From Athripsodes cinereus (Eukaryota > Arthropoda > Insecta > Trichoptera > Leptoceridae), in the NCBI GenBank assembly GCA_947579605.1, contig OX388318.1, positions 7,130,001 through 7,194,000 on the forward strand: DNA of 64,000 nt, read 5' to 3'. The position numbers were made by a program, and so were the translations under genes. Of the stretch, positions 46,910 through 58,170 are shown piece by piece. A model generated the notes under the pieces. That model searched no databases and was not told the DNA's origin. It worked only from the letters and a program-made list of their open reading frames with translations. Position 1 is the stretch's first letter; every line of letters starts with the position of its first letter.

Positions 46910-48224
46910 GGGGAGAGAGGGGCTTGTTGTAACGGGGGTAAGTAGTAACAGCCTAATAACTCAGCCGGTTTTAAATATTTTGTTTCAATTTTGAACTCAA
47001 CATGCTCTTTAAGATAGGGCCTACGACGTAAACGCAGTAGGTGCAACACGGAAGAGCGCCGTGACCGGTTGTCAGCAGGGGTACTGTTTTTTGCCAGATA
47101 ACCTAAAAAATATTAGTTCGTAAAATTTGATTTCAAGATCATACTGTGTCTTATTGAAAAATGTTTCTATTAATTTTTGTTAGGCATTTATTAAACTATT
47201 GTATGATAGTATTTTCACATAACCCAAGCCAATCATTTTTTTTTAATAAATAAAAATGTTAGCAATTTCGGTGTGGGGCTAGTTGTAACAAAATTTTGGG
47301 GCAAGTTGTAACAGGCTGCTACGGCTTAATTCTTGCCCCACGCCCAGAGAAAAGGTAACAGAACAGGCTAGTATATTACCAAGTGATGCTGACTTGACAT
47401 TAGGCCTCGAAGACGCCAAACTTCTTGAATCTGTGGCGCAGGTGGATATAAGCATAACTGAAATGATTAACCAATTGACTGGTGAAATATCCACTGAATC
47501 TGTCCCAGGCCCTTCAGGCATCAAAATATTTCTACCGGTTTTTCACCTTCAAAGGTCAGACCTCTACCTAAAGCACCACCAAGAAAGAAAAAACAAACAG
47601 GGCTGTGCGTAAGCGAAAGTCAGCTGTTTTGACTTAGACTCCAGAGAAGGAAGCTCTGGAGAAAGAATTAGAAAAAAAAAATTATAACAAAACAGAAACA
47701 AGAAGCTAAAGCAAAAAACAAAGGAACGGGAAAGGGCAAAATTAAAGTAAAGTCGAATAGACCTGAAAAGACCAAGATTATAAGTGCATATTATAAAAAA
47801 ATATTTTCACTGATGATTGAGTTTATTAATAAGTTTAATTAACATTAGTATATGTTATGCGAATCAAAAGATGACTATAATTGTTGCGATAACTCATTAG
47901 TTCGTAAGAGATACATTTTTTTTAAAAATATGTTTGTTGATTTTATTTGTTTGTTGTTGAAACCTGTTGTTTTAATATGACGTTACTACTTGCCCCACAC
48001 TTGTTACAACTTGCCCCAAGAACGGGGTAAGTTGTAACAAGCGAATTTTTCCACAAAAAGTGCTACAAATACAAATTAATTATAGATTCTGGAATTTTTT
48101 TTGTGGGAATATATTTTTAAATATATGATTACTGGTTTAAAAGCCCTTTTCAATTAAAATACTCAATAGTTTAGTCACTCCATCGAAAAAAGGAAAAACT
48201 GTTACAACTAGCCCCTCTCTCCCC
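46910..48224 (+). mobile_element. pogo-like DNA transposon, internally deleted, with 24-bp TIRs
   Basis: TA dinucleotides (46908-46909 and 48225-48226) flank inverted repeats that match at 23 of 24 positions. The left begins GGGGAGAGAGGGGCTTGTTG; the right ends TAGCCCCTCTCTCCCC. The TA duplication is the rule for Tc1/mariner/pogo transposons. The interior keeps a decayed transposase C-terminus (47340-47760) but no DDE catalytic core. Extra copies of a GGGGC(A/T)AGTTGTAAC motif lie inside. Non-autonomous now. Confidence 0.8.
47340..47760 (+). pseudogene. pogo-like transposase C-terminal tail (decayed)
   Basis: One frame encodes DADLTLGLEDAKLLESVAQV, then PGPSG. After a frame change comes a VRPLPKAPPRKKK segment, and later TPEKEALEKELEKK and a Lys/Glu-rich tail (KERERAKLK). 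This order (a Pro-Lys RPLPKA..RK basic patch, then TPEK and a charged coiled tail) is the known C-terminal signature of pogo/jerky-type transposases. Frameshifts and stops are present. The DDE domain and N-terminal HTH are absent from the element. Confidence 0.65.
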
Positions 48225-48226
48225 TA

Positions 48227-49383
48227 TATATGAGGCATTCAATATGGGTGGTAAAATAATATTAGATATTTTAAATTAATGATAGAATTAAAGAAGGAGA
48301 GTGTATAATAATATATTATGTAGAATGGACAAGTGACAAGGTCAGTATAATAATATGCTAACTATAATAATAGTCAAGTACAATATGAGATAGACTCTTT
48401 ATTAGGTACTATCCCATTGGTCTATTATTAGGTACATATTTACTATCCTCCACGTATTAAGCAATACTTAGAGTCTAGTAGTAGTATTGTGTACTATAAT
48501 ACTGCACATAGGTACCTACAGAGCAAATAATATAGAATATTGATTGTAGTCAGAAGGATCAGATTATAGTAAAAGTAGCCAATATGTTTCTTCAACAAAA
48601 ATGTTACTAATAAAACTGTGAATGTTGAGAGGAGAAGAAAGTGATGTACTTTGTATAAAAAATATGTGCGGTTTTATTAAGTCGAATGTACCCAAATGAT
48701 ATTTGAAATGGTTTGCGAGTGAAAATATGATAAATTTAGAAGGGTTCTTGATGTTAATACATATTCAAAAAGTTTAAATACAATTTATTGAAATGGCGTG
48801 CAAAGAGATATGGTCAATCACATCACCAAATAGTGAAGCTTAATAAGTTATGAAATAAGCTTTGAGAGTTATTCCACTGAACTTTTTTATACCCTCTTTG
48901 ACCTATTTTTTTAATCAATCAAGTCACCTCTTTACACGACGTAAACATTTATTTATTTATCATTAACATCATACTACAGACAATACCAGATAATTATATA
49001 AATGAACACAATAAAACAAATTATTTGTATATAGGTATTGCCCTATTTACATCATACTATAATCAATATTTTCAATTTATATTATATTAGAAGCCCGTAA
49101 GATTGTATTAACATTTCTAATACTATATTGTATATTTGTGTAGTAAGGACAGTTTATTGAGAAAGAGTGCCATCCAGGCCGTTGGGAGCCTTGTGGATGA
49201 TTGAAAATTATATCGACGACGAGAAGAACTATATTTTCAGAAAAGGCATTTTATTATTTCTCTTGTTAAAAGTGTTTCTTTAATATATAATATATGATAT
49301 TACGAAGACGACTATCGAATCATTTCCCTGGTGAAATAAAACATTTTTTTACAATATTAAAGAATCAAACAGTCATAACATAA
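48227..49383. other. AT-rich non-coding DNA
   Basis: Nothing recognised. A TTTA-type run lies near 48948-48960. Confidence 0.4.
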
Positions 49384-50437
49384 TATCACCATCCAAATTC
49401 CGCGAAAGAAAGGTTGGTTCTGCCTAGGAGTATAGGAGGAAGAGGAATTGTTAACATTTCCTCTTTACATAATAATCAAACAGAATCCCTTAAAACATTT
49501 TTTAAAAACAAACAAAATAATTCTATACTACATAAAATTATAATACAGGCCGATAAAAATCATACACCTTTAATTTTAAATGACGAAACAGTAGGTCCGC
49601 GATTAAACTATTTAAATATTTTGTTAGAATCTTGGGGTAGGAAGGAACTTCATGCTAGACACCTCAATGATCTCAACCAATCTTATGTTGACAAATATGC
49701 GTCAAACAGGTGGTTGACCATTGGGGAATTGTATGGGGAAACCGAGGGTTTTATGCTAGCAATTCAAAATCAGGTAATAAATGCAAAAAATTATCAAAAA
49801 TATATTATAAAAAATCAAAATATAATTGATGATTCGTGTAGGAAATGTCTGGCCAAATCGGAAACAATTCAACACATAGTTTCGGGTTGTTCCACTCTCG
49901 CTCAAACTGAGTATACTTATAGACATAATCATGTAGCAAAAATTATACATCAAAATTTAGCTATTAAACATAATCTTTTAAACTCAAATAATGTAATACC
50001 TTATTATAAATACAACCCGGAACAGGTATTAGAAAATCAAAATTATAGGCTCTATTATGATAAAACCATAATAACAGATACATCATAATAGACCCGATTT
50101 AGTATTACATGATAAACGTAATAAAATAACGTACCTAATCGACATCGCTGTCCCAAATACACATAATATACAAACAACCGTCGCAGAAAAAATACGTAAA
50201 TATACAGAACTAGCAGGAGAAATAAAAAATATTTGGCATTCTAGGTCCGTTTATATAATACCTTTAGTCATGTCAGCTACAGGGGTAACTCCGAAATCTT
50301 TAATAAATAATTTACAAAAATTAGATTTACCGGTTAATTTGTACATTAAAATTCAAAAATCTATTATAATAAACACTTGTAATATTGTAAAAAGGTTTCT
50401 GAACACAGATATTTCAGGCACAATGCTGGTATTTTGA
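49384..50437 (+). pseudogene. R4/Dong-like ORF C-terminus: CCHC finger plus restriction-like endonuclease, one frameshift
   Basis: In R2-superfamily LINEs this region binds and nicks the target DNA. Frame 1 (open to TAA at 50086-50088) holds RLVLPRSIGGRGIVNI, LHNNQ, and a finger C142-x2-C145-x8-H154-x4-C159 (numbered from the ATG at 49414). The protein continues in frame 2 from about 50081 to TGA at 50435-50437: NRPD, then D 15 residues on in YLIDIAVP, then EKIRKYTEL. This is the R/K-P-D...D...K pattern of the restriction-like endonuclease. The shift lies at 50075-50086, so one base was gained or two lost there. Otherwise the sequence is remarkably clean for a truncated copy. Confidence 0.75.
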
Positions 50438-50640
50438 TCCCGCGTTTTGAGCCTAATCCTTTGATATCCTGTATATCTGGATAGGTGAATTTTTCCCGGC
50501 ATTAGACTGTTAAGTTTTTGTGTGATCATGACTGATCATATGGAGACTTATCTGGTTGTATAATGCTGAGAAGTGTGGATGGCAATTCTGCCGCCGCGTA
50601 TAAAACAATTAATACACTCAACATGTGGACCAGCGAAGAT
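49384..50640 (+). mobile_element. 5'-truncated R4/Dong-like (R2-superfamily) LINE
   Basis: Carries the part after the RT thumb, the CCHC zinc finger, the restriction-like endonuclease and about 200 bases of presumed 3' UTR. Coding homology starts at 49384 (HHPNSAKERLVLPR) right after a TAA. The RT core and N-terminal DNA-binding fingers are absent. The 3' boundary is approximate and no target-site duplication was identified. Confidence 0.65.
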
Positions 50641-50664
50641 TCCACTCTTACCATGTTAAATGTC

Positions 50665-50912
50665 TTAGTCTTGAGAAAAAAAGCAAAAGTTAAAATTTTC
50701 TAAAAAAGTCAAAGTAAATTTGAAAACAATAATAATACAATATTTAAAAATAATACAAAAATATAAAAATAACATATCCCAAAATACTAGAAATCAGTCT
50801 TCCAGTTTCATTAGTCTTGAGAAAAAATTAAGGTTAAAATTTTCTAAAAAAGTCAAAGTAAATTTAAAAACAATAATAATACAATATTTAAAAATAATAC
50901 AAACACATAAAT
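50665..50912 (+). repeat. Direct repeat of about 100 bp, offset 146 bp
   Basis: TTAGTCTTGAGAAAAAA... at 50665 and again at 50811 begins two copies of a segment including TTAAAATTTTCTAAAAAAGT, CAAAGTAAATTT and AACAATAATAATACAATATT. They differ at few positions. Their function is unknown. A 68-codon frame (50720-50926) is created by the repeat itself and is not considered a gene. Confidence 0.6.
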
Positions 50913-52088
50913 TAAACGTACCATGATACAGACGTTTTAAGTCCAACTCCAGACAGAAATGACAAGAAGAATGCATAACTCATTCAACAAAAATACCTAA
51001 TATTAATAAATATTTAACATATATATATGGTCAGTTATTATTATAATATACTGCATGAGTGACAAATAATTAATTCAATGAAATGAAATGCGTTTCTCAC
51101 ACTCTTGTTACCTACTTCGATTCGGTTCTAACTTGTTCTATCTGTCTTTGATTAGCATCATAATACCGAGTATAAGTTCATCGTACTCGAGGTATTGAAA
51201 TATCACTTTCACATCAAGGACAAGTAATTACACCCAGGATTTAGTCATACCTAATATGCGAGAGTGTGTTAACATTTTCTATCGAAATTTTATTTAAATA
51301 TTTGAGCATGTTTGTAACAAAGACATTATACTATAACAAGACGGTGCACTATCTTGAAAAAAAAAACGTGCCACTCCTTATAATATAAGTAATAATTGAT
51401 ACATACATATTATGTAATAATTGATAGAGAGCTACTCCTTTTCACTATATATATGCAAATTTTAAAAATAAGTGAGAGATATGGTTAGTAAAAATCATTC
51501 AAAATAATACTTGAGAGTAATTTCGTGTTAATAAACATGTGAGAAACAAAGGTCATTTTGCTGAAAAAACACTGAACGGTCATACTGAACAATAGTGTCT
51601 CGAGATAGATATGTTGTAGTATCGCTCCGGTATATAGAGATATAAAAAAATGTGCTTTATTTTGATATCTACAGTGTCAATTTGTATTCAAAATGGGTAG
51701 GTATATAATATTGCCCAATAGATAATGACCAACAGAGGGGGGTAACTAATTGATTTAGAGAGTCAACATTGTTGACATTATGAAATTTACTTTTTTCGTT
51801 ACAGTATAGTAGGCAATAATTTTTAAAACAAATATTAATTTCGTAACATGCGAAAGTATAATAAATTCGACATGTCATTGCATCATAATACGATATCAAT
51901 TGCGCAGTGATTTTGTTTGAATATCTGAAATTTCCTATTACCTGTTTTCTTTTCTTATGATTAATTCAGTACAGAAATAGTTTCAAGAAAAAGTTTTTCA
52001 TTTGCAAAACTAAAGATTTCAGTGAACTGCAAAAGACACGTGAAAAACAAAAGAAAATCAACCTACATTATCGGTGCATTTTTCTCAA
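50913..52088. other. AT-rich non-coding DNA
   Basis: Nothing recognised. Confidence 0.4.
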
Positions 52089-52165
52089 TTAGAGTGGCTA
52101 GAGGATTAACTGCATATAAAGAACATACAGGTCGGATTCTTAGTACAATAAAAAATAAAACATTT
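52089..52165 (-). repeat. Family A fragment A13
   Basis: AGAGTGGCTAGAGGATTAAC, TGCATATAAAGAACATACAG and GTCGGATTCTTAGTACAATA resemble the 3' third of family A in minus orientation, heavily diverged. Confidence 0.4.
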
Positions 52166-53004
52166 GGAAGAGAGGGGTAAATGACCTTAATGCCAAAAGA
52201 AGTAAGAGTATATTTCAATATGAGCAATTTCTTTTTAAAATATTATGTTTTTCCTACTATTACGTATTTAGGATTTGTCGTTAAAATAGTACTTTATATG
52301 GAGCTAGTTTGTGGGATATCCAAAGTTAACAATCGCGCCATTATCACTAGATAGGTTTTTGTTTCTTTGGAATAGGTTTATTTATTTATTTACTTTTCCA
52401 GTCTACGTGTCGTGAAGCTGGGATTGAAAAATTGATTGAAGATTGATGAAAGATTCATATTTGACTTATATGATTGATTAATGACATTTTGTGCTTGAAA
52501 TTTGGAATTAAGATATTTTGGTAAATTATGTGTAGTGAAAGTGTTAATTAAGGGAAAAGTGCAAGTTGTAAAATAGGTCAATGATTATTCTGTGTTATTC
52601 ATATAAGTCACAATGTGTCAAGTTTTAGAGTAACATCCTCCCCTCTTACCAGCATTTCATTGCTGTTTGGGGAAGACAAAATGTTTTTTTTTGTTATCTA
52701 GATTACCTCTATTATTGTGTGTATAACGCTTTGTTCATTTTGAGAGAATTGATAATAAATAAAATGAAAAAAGTATTATTGAAAGATCATTCATCGATTA
52801 AATATATGATTAATATTGATGTAGACTCGATACCATGAATATAATATTATATCTGTATATAATATAAAATGTGCATCCGATATAAATTAATTACCAAGAT
52901 CTTACTCGACCATTAAGTTACAGTCAACCAATTTATGTGTAAATATACTCTAAACCAATTTTATCAATCTTATTTTCTTCACTTAGTATTATCAATACAA
53001 AACA
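52166..53004. other. AT-rich non-coding DNA
   Basis: Nothing recognised. Confidence 0.4.
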
Positions 53005-53175
53005 ATTGTTCAGTAGCCTAATGATAAAGTCTCGGATATTAAATCGAGAGATCTGAGTTCGATTCCATCCGCTACACAAGCATATTGCTTACTGCGAGAG
53101 TGTCAGAACTCGAATACACTGAGAAAGTGTATTTGATTTCATTTCAAATCCTGAATCATCTTTTATTATAAAAAA
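53005..53175 (+). mobile_element. tRNA-derived SINE (family S2)
   Basis: GTTCAGTAGCCTAATGATAA contains an A-box-like TAGCCTAATGA. AGTCTCGGATATTAAATCGA and GAGATCTGAGTTCGATTCC follow, the last being a B box (GTTCGATTCC) at normal tRNA spacing, so the first 75 bases resemble a tRNA. It lacks a clean acceptor stem and continues into a non-tRNA body (CAAGCATATTGCTTACTGCG) and an AT-rich tail ending ATTATAAAAA. This favours a SINE over a functional tRNA gene. It is a different family from S1, and only one copy was noticed. Confidence 0.5.
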
Positions 53176-54525
53176 AGTTATATCATTTTACTAAAATAAT
53201 TAGCCAAAAAACTAACTGTATGGAAAAAAACATAAAAGTCATCCTTTTTGTGTTCTAAAAAGAGACATTTGAGATTAACGATAATCAGTGAATCGTATAA
53301 AGAGCAAGTAATATGTGAGACATGTTATCACATTTTTTTTAAATGAAGATTTTTTAAATTAAAATCTTTTATATATACCTAGTACTAACTGCAAATATCA
53401 ATGTGGTTTATTTCATATCAGAGTTATAATTTAAAATTTGGAATAAGATTTTGAGTTTTGCTCATCTCAAAATCATTATTCGTTCTCTGGACTTATATGC
53501 GATTTTTATTAACGAATGACTGCCTTTTATGGGGCATCTAAGTCTCAGACGAGACTATTAAGAAGACTTCCACATATTAGAAGTATTGAAAATTTTAGGT
53601 TTTATAATGCTGTTCTTGAATCTTATATCAATACTGAATCAAAATTGGAATGATGTTTAGCATTGTTATTGAGTAGCGAGCACAACACAGTCACACACAT
53701 TGATCTGATCTCCCGGCTCACAGCATACAGTCACAATACTCGTATTCCCGACATATTCCTTCGTTTAATGAGTTGCATCCTGTTATAATAATATATCATA
53801 CCAATACCACTACATAGGACCACGTGCCTCTATTGGCTGGATGGGAGACACACCACATATATATAAATCCATACATTTTATTACGATACATATATATCAC
53901 AATTTAACTGTCTCTGACTGACTGACACTACATTTAAATGACAATTTAAATTTATTTTTTAGTTCTTGTTATTTTCTGTTATTTTCCAAACTTTCAACTA
54001 TTAATCATAGTAAATCTGGACGATTCTTTTTGAAACCGTTGTCTTAAGACAGTCACAGGGAAGCTGATATACGAAAATCTTTACCATTACGTTATCTCCC
54101 ACAATTTCATAGCCATCGGGCCAACTGTACCTATTCTATTCTCTGTTCCTTAAGATATAAAAAATCAGGATGATTGAAATACCTCACAACTATTGAATTA
54201 AAAATACTTATAGTTCTACTAAGTGTTAATTTAATAATTATAATAATCTTTATTCAAATAAAATCCAGTTTTTCACTTTTATATAAATATGCTTAGTAAC
54301 ATTTAACACAATCAATAATTATTTTATTTACCACACTAGCCATAGGGCTGTGTTGTGGCAGAAATACCGATATGATAAATAACAATAAAATCATTGAAAT
54401 TAGGAAACTAAAAATAAAACCTTTCAACAAATGAGCAAAAATTATAAGTAACAAGTGTTTATTTTAGAACGTATTCCCAAATTTTCAACTGGTTTAAAAA
54501 AATGTAATGGTATTCGTTCTGACCA
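53176..54525. other. AT-rich non-coding DNA
   Basis: Nothing recognised. Confidence 0.4.
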
Positions 54526-54726
54526 AATGGTGGCGTACAGACAGCTGGACGCGAACGTTAATCATCAAGCATCAAGCAAAAATCTGAAATCTTTCGGCGA
54601 CAATTCGGAGCATTCTCCGAAGAAATATTTGAATATTTATTCGGAGAATGCTCCGATTTTTTTTAAAGATTTTTGCTTGATGCTTGATGATTGACGTTCG
54701 CGTCCAGCTGTCTGTACGCCGCCAAC
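54526..54726. mobile_element. Foldback MITE with ~55-bp near-perfect arms
   Basis: The left arm, from GGCGTACAGACAGCTGGACG through CGAACGTTAATCATCAAGCA and TCAAGCAAAAATCT (54532-54590), is matched by the reverse complement of 54664-54720 with few changes. Homology extends a few bases outward with one mismatch (TGGTGGCG versus TGGCGGCG). The centre holds a second inverted pair (CGGAGCATTCTCCG / CGGAGAATGCTCCG). Coding capacity is absent. The superfamily and duplication are undetermined. Confidence 0.65.
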
Positions 54727-55814
54727 GAGGAATACCGAGAATTGCGAGGATTAGGTATTTGTGAAATCACTATACGTGTACAGGAAATAAAATTTCAAGT
54801 TTAGGACAGAGAATTTAGATTACGAAAGACTACGTACAGTTTGTTCTATCTTTAAGTACAAAAATCATAATTTAGCATCGTAATGTAAAATATTCCAAAG
54901 ATTTTACACGTGATAAGATAAATAGTTTGTTAGTAAAATAAATAATGTGACAAAATTATAAATTTATAAGGTGACTTCTCCTATACAACTACTTTGTGCT
55001 TTTGATATGTTTCCTTTAGAATATTTGAGAAGAGCAGCTGTACAACAGAGAAGCTTATTAAAAAAAATTATATCTAATTTATTTTACTCACTGTATTGGT
55101 GATCAAGTTGTAGAATTCCATGCCGGATCAAAGCAAAAAAATTGTTTTAACTCTACAACATATGTAATTTGTTATTCCGAAGCAGTTTTTTCTCATAGTT
55201 TTGATACCTTTTATAAATGCAAGCCTATTTTTTATATAAAAAAATAATTATGATATTTAGTGTAAATTTCAACATTGGGTTTCAAAGGATTAACGTCAGA
55301 CAATACAACATCGCCGTGGAGCCGAGAAAAAGAAGAAGTCGATAATACGAACAAACCGTCATCGTCACGCAGATTTTTCCACTTCCAAGTTGCGCACCTG
55401 ATTTACCGTTACATTAAACACACAAGTGATAGTAAAATCCCGAGAAAAGTGTATAAAAATACATGTAGAATAAATTAAACCTACTTTTAAGTATTTTATA
55501 TAGTTATTTGTGATAATAATATGTATCAATTGTTCTATAGTGACCCATGGAGTTATATTTAAACGTTTAATAATAGTGTTATAGTATGCCGAACTAATGT
55601 GTATATGAATAATAATATGATGTATGTAGTGTCGTGTATCACTGTAAGTAATATATTATTAGTTGCTATAATATTATTATGTATCTGTATTGTGAAGTGA
55701 ATTCATGACATTGTCAGTAGCAGCAACACTAGCAGCAGTAGGTACTAGTAGTAGTTGTGTAGTATTGTAAAATTGTTCTTGGAGGTTACAAATCATACAT
55801 ACTACTTCTCCGTG
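54727..55814. other. Non-coding DNA, possibly a host promoter/5' region
   Basis: A somewhat less AT-rich segment at 55290-55450 carries an unrecognised 67-codon frame (55275-55478). A TATAAAAATA sequence lies at 55451. Together with the exon-like segment that follows, this could be an upstream region of a host gene, but nothing decides it. Confidence 0.25.
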
Positions 55815-55908
55815 ATGCGACATACAAATACGATTTTCGAAAAGAATTCAAAACGCCAAAGGATATTGCTCTCTGATTTCAATCCAGGCGATTTCAAAAC
55901 GTCATTAG
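55815..55908 (+). CDS. Candidate first coding exon of an unrecognised host gene (partial)
   Basis: From an ATG at 55815 the frame runs 31 codons (beginning MRHTNTIFEKNSKRQ, with later SDFNPGDFKTSL) and meets an almost perfect splice donor, AG|GTAAGTGAGT, at 55908/55909 with one base of the next codon. I do not recognise the peptide. The upstream segment with AGCAGCAACACTAGCAGCAG could be a 5' UTR. No matching downstream exon was identified in the window. The intron would have to exceed the visible sequence or splice to a very short exon. The evidence is the donor plus the open frame only. Confidence 0.25.
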
Positions 55909-57362
55909 GTAAGTGAGTCACAAAATTCATAAGTATTTTCTTTTTAAATATTTCATTGTGATATTAACATTTTAACTATGTATATTGATAAGTTTTATGA
56001 AGTTGCACAATCTGGTGAATTGTATAAATGGAATTTATATTTGAATGATTTTTGGGAACATTTTTACTTACGTAAATATTCGAAAAAAGTTCAGTATAAA
56101 AGTTACTTATTCAATAATATAATCAAAGTAAGTTCAAAGAATTAACTAACACAAAAATATTTCAGAGTAAATCTGCATTTGTATCACTACCACTTTGAAC
56201 ATTGGTCTAAGAAAATCACGTATATAGTAAGTAATATTTAAATGAAATCTTTAATTTTTTAAGTAGTTTAAATTATATTTTCAAAATAAATAAATTGCAA
56301 TATCAACATGCTAAATAACTCAAAACAGTAGGTATACCTATATATTATCACTGGGTAATAATTAATTAATGTGAAAACAGCACCTTTTTCAAATTTTCGC
56401 GGTCAATGCGCTGTCAGATAATGTTACGATGTTAAGTACCTAACATTTTACAAAGGTTATGTTGTTTATGTTTACATTCGATAATAATGGATAATTATTA
56501 TTATATTTAAGAAACAGAATAACAAGTTTATAAAACACATATATATTATAAACACTTACCTGATTTAAATGTGCAATTCTTGTCGAAAACACTTCTAAAT
56601 AAAAAAAAATAACCAAAATAATAACATACGTCAACTTAGACTTTGACACTTCAGCGAATAACGCGAAGTTTGTAACAGATAGCGTTGTGCAAGCAGTGTT
56701 AGTGTTGCCAGTGGAGATACAGTATTTTATTCGATGACAAAATTTATTCATTCGATATAGGATGAATTAGTCCTATTTATTGTGTTTTGTTATTGTAAAA
56801 AAGGAAAGAATTCTCATATTTATTATTATTATATAACGCAACGTTATGTTATATAACCTATTCAAGAAGGTAGAAGTCTTTAAGTTTTATTAGGTACCTA
56901 TATTAAACTATTTCATAGCACATCTCGCGTCACTGATTCGAATACATGCGAGAAGATTGACGCGAATGTAATTATAAGAGAAGACATACATTAAAATTTG
57001 CGTATGTATTATGGAAGGTGTGGCACTATTATATTATTTAATTTAATATTTGCATTTATTAATGATATTTGTAATAATAATAATAATAATAAGAGAGAGA
57101 TATTTATCTGATATTAACGTTAATAACAACAGTATAAATATTTATTGTTATGCCGAGTGAAACACAAAGTTCAAGGCAGTTCATTTTGTACAACATTTTC
57201 TTCCTATACTTTTTTATGATAGGCATATATAAATACAATTATATTACGTGGCATATTTTGATTGGTAATAATATTACATCGATTACGTTTAGGAAGGCGT
57301 TAACCTTTATTGCTTATCGCAATTATTCTGAACAATTTTCTTTTTCAGATAATAAATATGAA
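55909..57362. other. AT-rich non-coding DNA
   Basis: Nothing recognised. Open frames at 56440-56751 (minus) and 57150-57446 lack motifs, and the second runs into the hAT-like element. An ATA/TAA microsatellite lies near 57072-57092. Confidence 0.4.
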
Positions 57363-57370
57363 GGTATTGA

Positions 57371-57836
57371 TAGTGTTGTGGAATGCTCAAGAAATAATTT
57401 TTGGAGATATTTACCGAGTAATTTCTCGGTAAATTTCTCGAAGTAGAGAATTTACGGAGATTTTTTTTGAATTTATCACCAATATGGCTACAATTAATTA
57501 TTATGGTAACAAAAAAATGTTAGGTACCTACCAAAAAGTGCTAATAACTGATGAAAAATCTTTATGTTTGTCACCCCACATGCCCATATTTAAGTTAAAA
57601 AAAATTGCAGGTACGTACATGGAAAAAAGTGTTAATAACCTCTGATTTGGGCCTTAATCAGCCCCACAAATATTTGGATAAATCAGGTTGGCTGCGAAGT
57701 GTACTGGGCGAAAGGTCATTATACCACTAAGAAAAATTATTGAGAGAAATTTCTCTTCCATCAGAGGAGAAATTCTCAGAGAAATTTCTCGTTCTCGAGA
57801 AATTTCTTTGGAGAATTTTCTCTTCTCACATCACTA
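57371..57836. mobile_element. hAT-like MITE
   Basis: Terminal repeats TAGTGTTGTG (left) and CACATCACTA (right; reverse complement TAGTGATGTG) are flanked by GGTATTGA (57363-57370) and GATATTGA (57837-57844). That is an 8-bp duplication with one mismatch. Short TAG/CAG-RTG termini with 8-bp duplications are the hallmark of hAT elements. The subterminal parts are packed with the palindrome GAGAAATTTCTC and relatives (57413-57447 and 57738-57824). The 466-bp interior is non-coding. Confidence 0.7.
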
Positions 57837-57907
57837 GATATTGAAACGTCGATTAATTTGGATTGTTTTTATGTAGATGTGTAGTATTTCACTTAAAAAT
57901 AGTATTA

Positions 57908-58170
57908 GAATGATTGGTCTGCAACGAGTTTGAATTTTCTTCTACATTCCTCCCTATTTGCAGCCAGTCTCTTCAGTTCTACGTAGGTGCCACAGTTCAT
58001 GTCGTGCGTCAGTTAGTCCTTATAAGCGTCTACCATTCCTGCATTCGGTCCTACCCTCTGCGATGGTGATAAGCAGACCTGGGTGGCTGATGTTGTGGCC
58101 GATCCAGTTAGTTCGTTGTTGGCCGATTCTTTTAAGGAAACGCCTTTTTCCTAGCTTAGATATCATAAAC
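57908..58170 (-). pseudogene. LINE reverse transcriptase C-terminal fragment (family C, copy 2)
   Basis: The minus strand reads FLKRIGQQRTNWIGH, then SHPGLLITIAEGRTECRNGR. After a frame change it gives DMNCGTYVELKRLAANREE and ending residues LVADQS. The W.GH...H.GLL..I.EG order and the Y.ELKRLA.nRe end are known LINE RT C-terminal features. It is homologous to 31620-31855. Both copies have frameshifts. The clade (RTE-like or other) is not settled. Confidence 0.55.

Noticed and set aside
53005..53085. Functional tRNA gene
   Set aside because: A and B boxes are present but the acceptor stem does not pair well and the sequence continues into a SINE-like body.
57150..57446. 98-codon plus-strand frame
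   Set aside because: Its C-terminal third is the subterminal palindromes of the hAT-like MITE; the N-terminal part is hydrophobic AT-driven sequence with no recognised motif.
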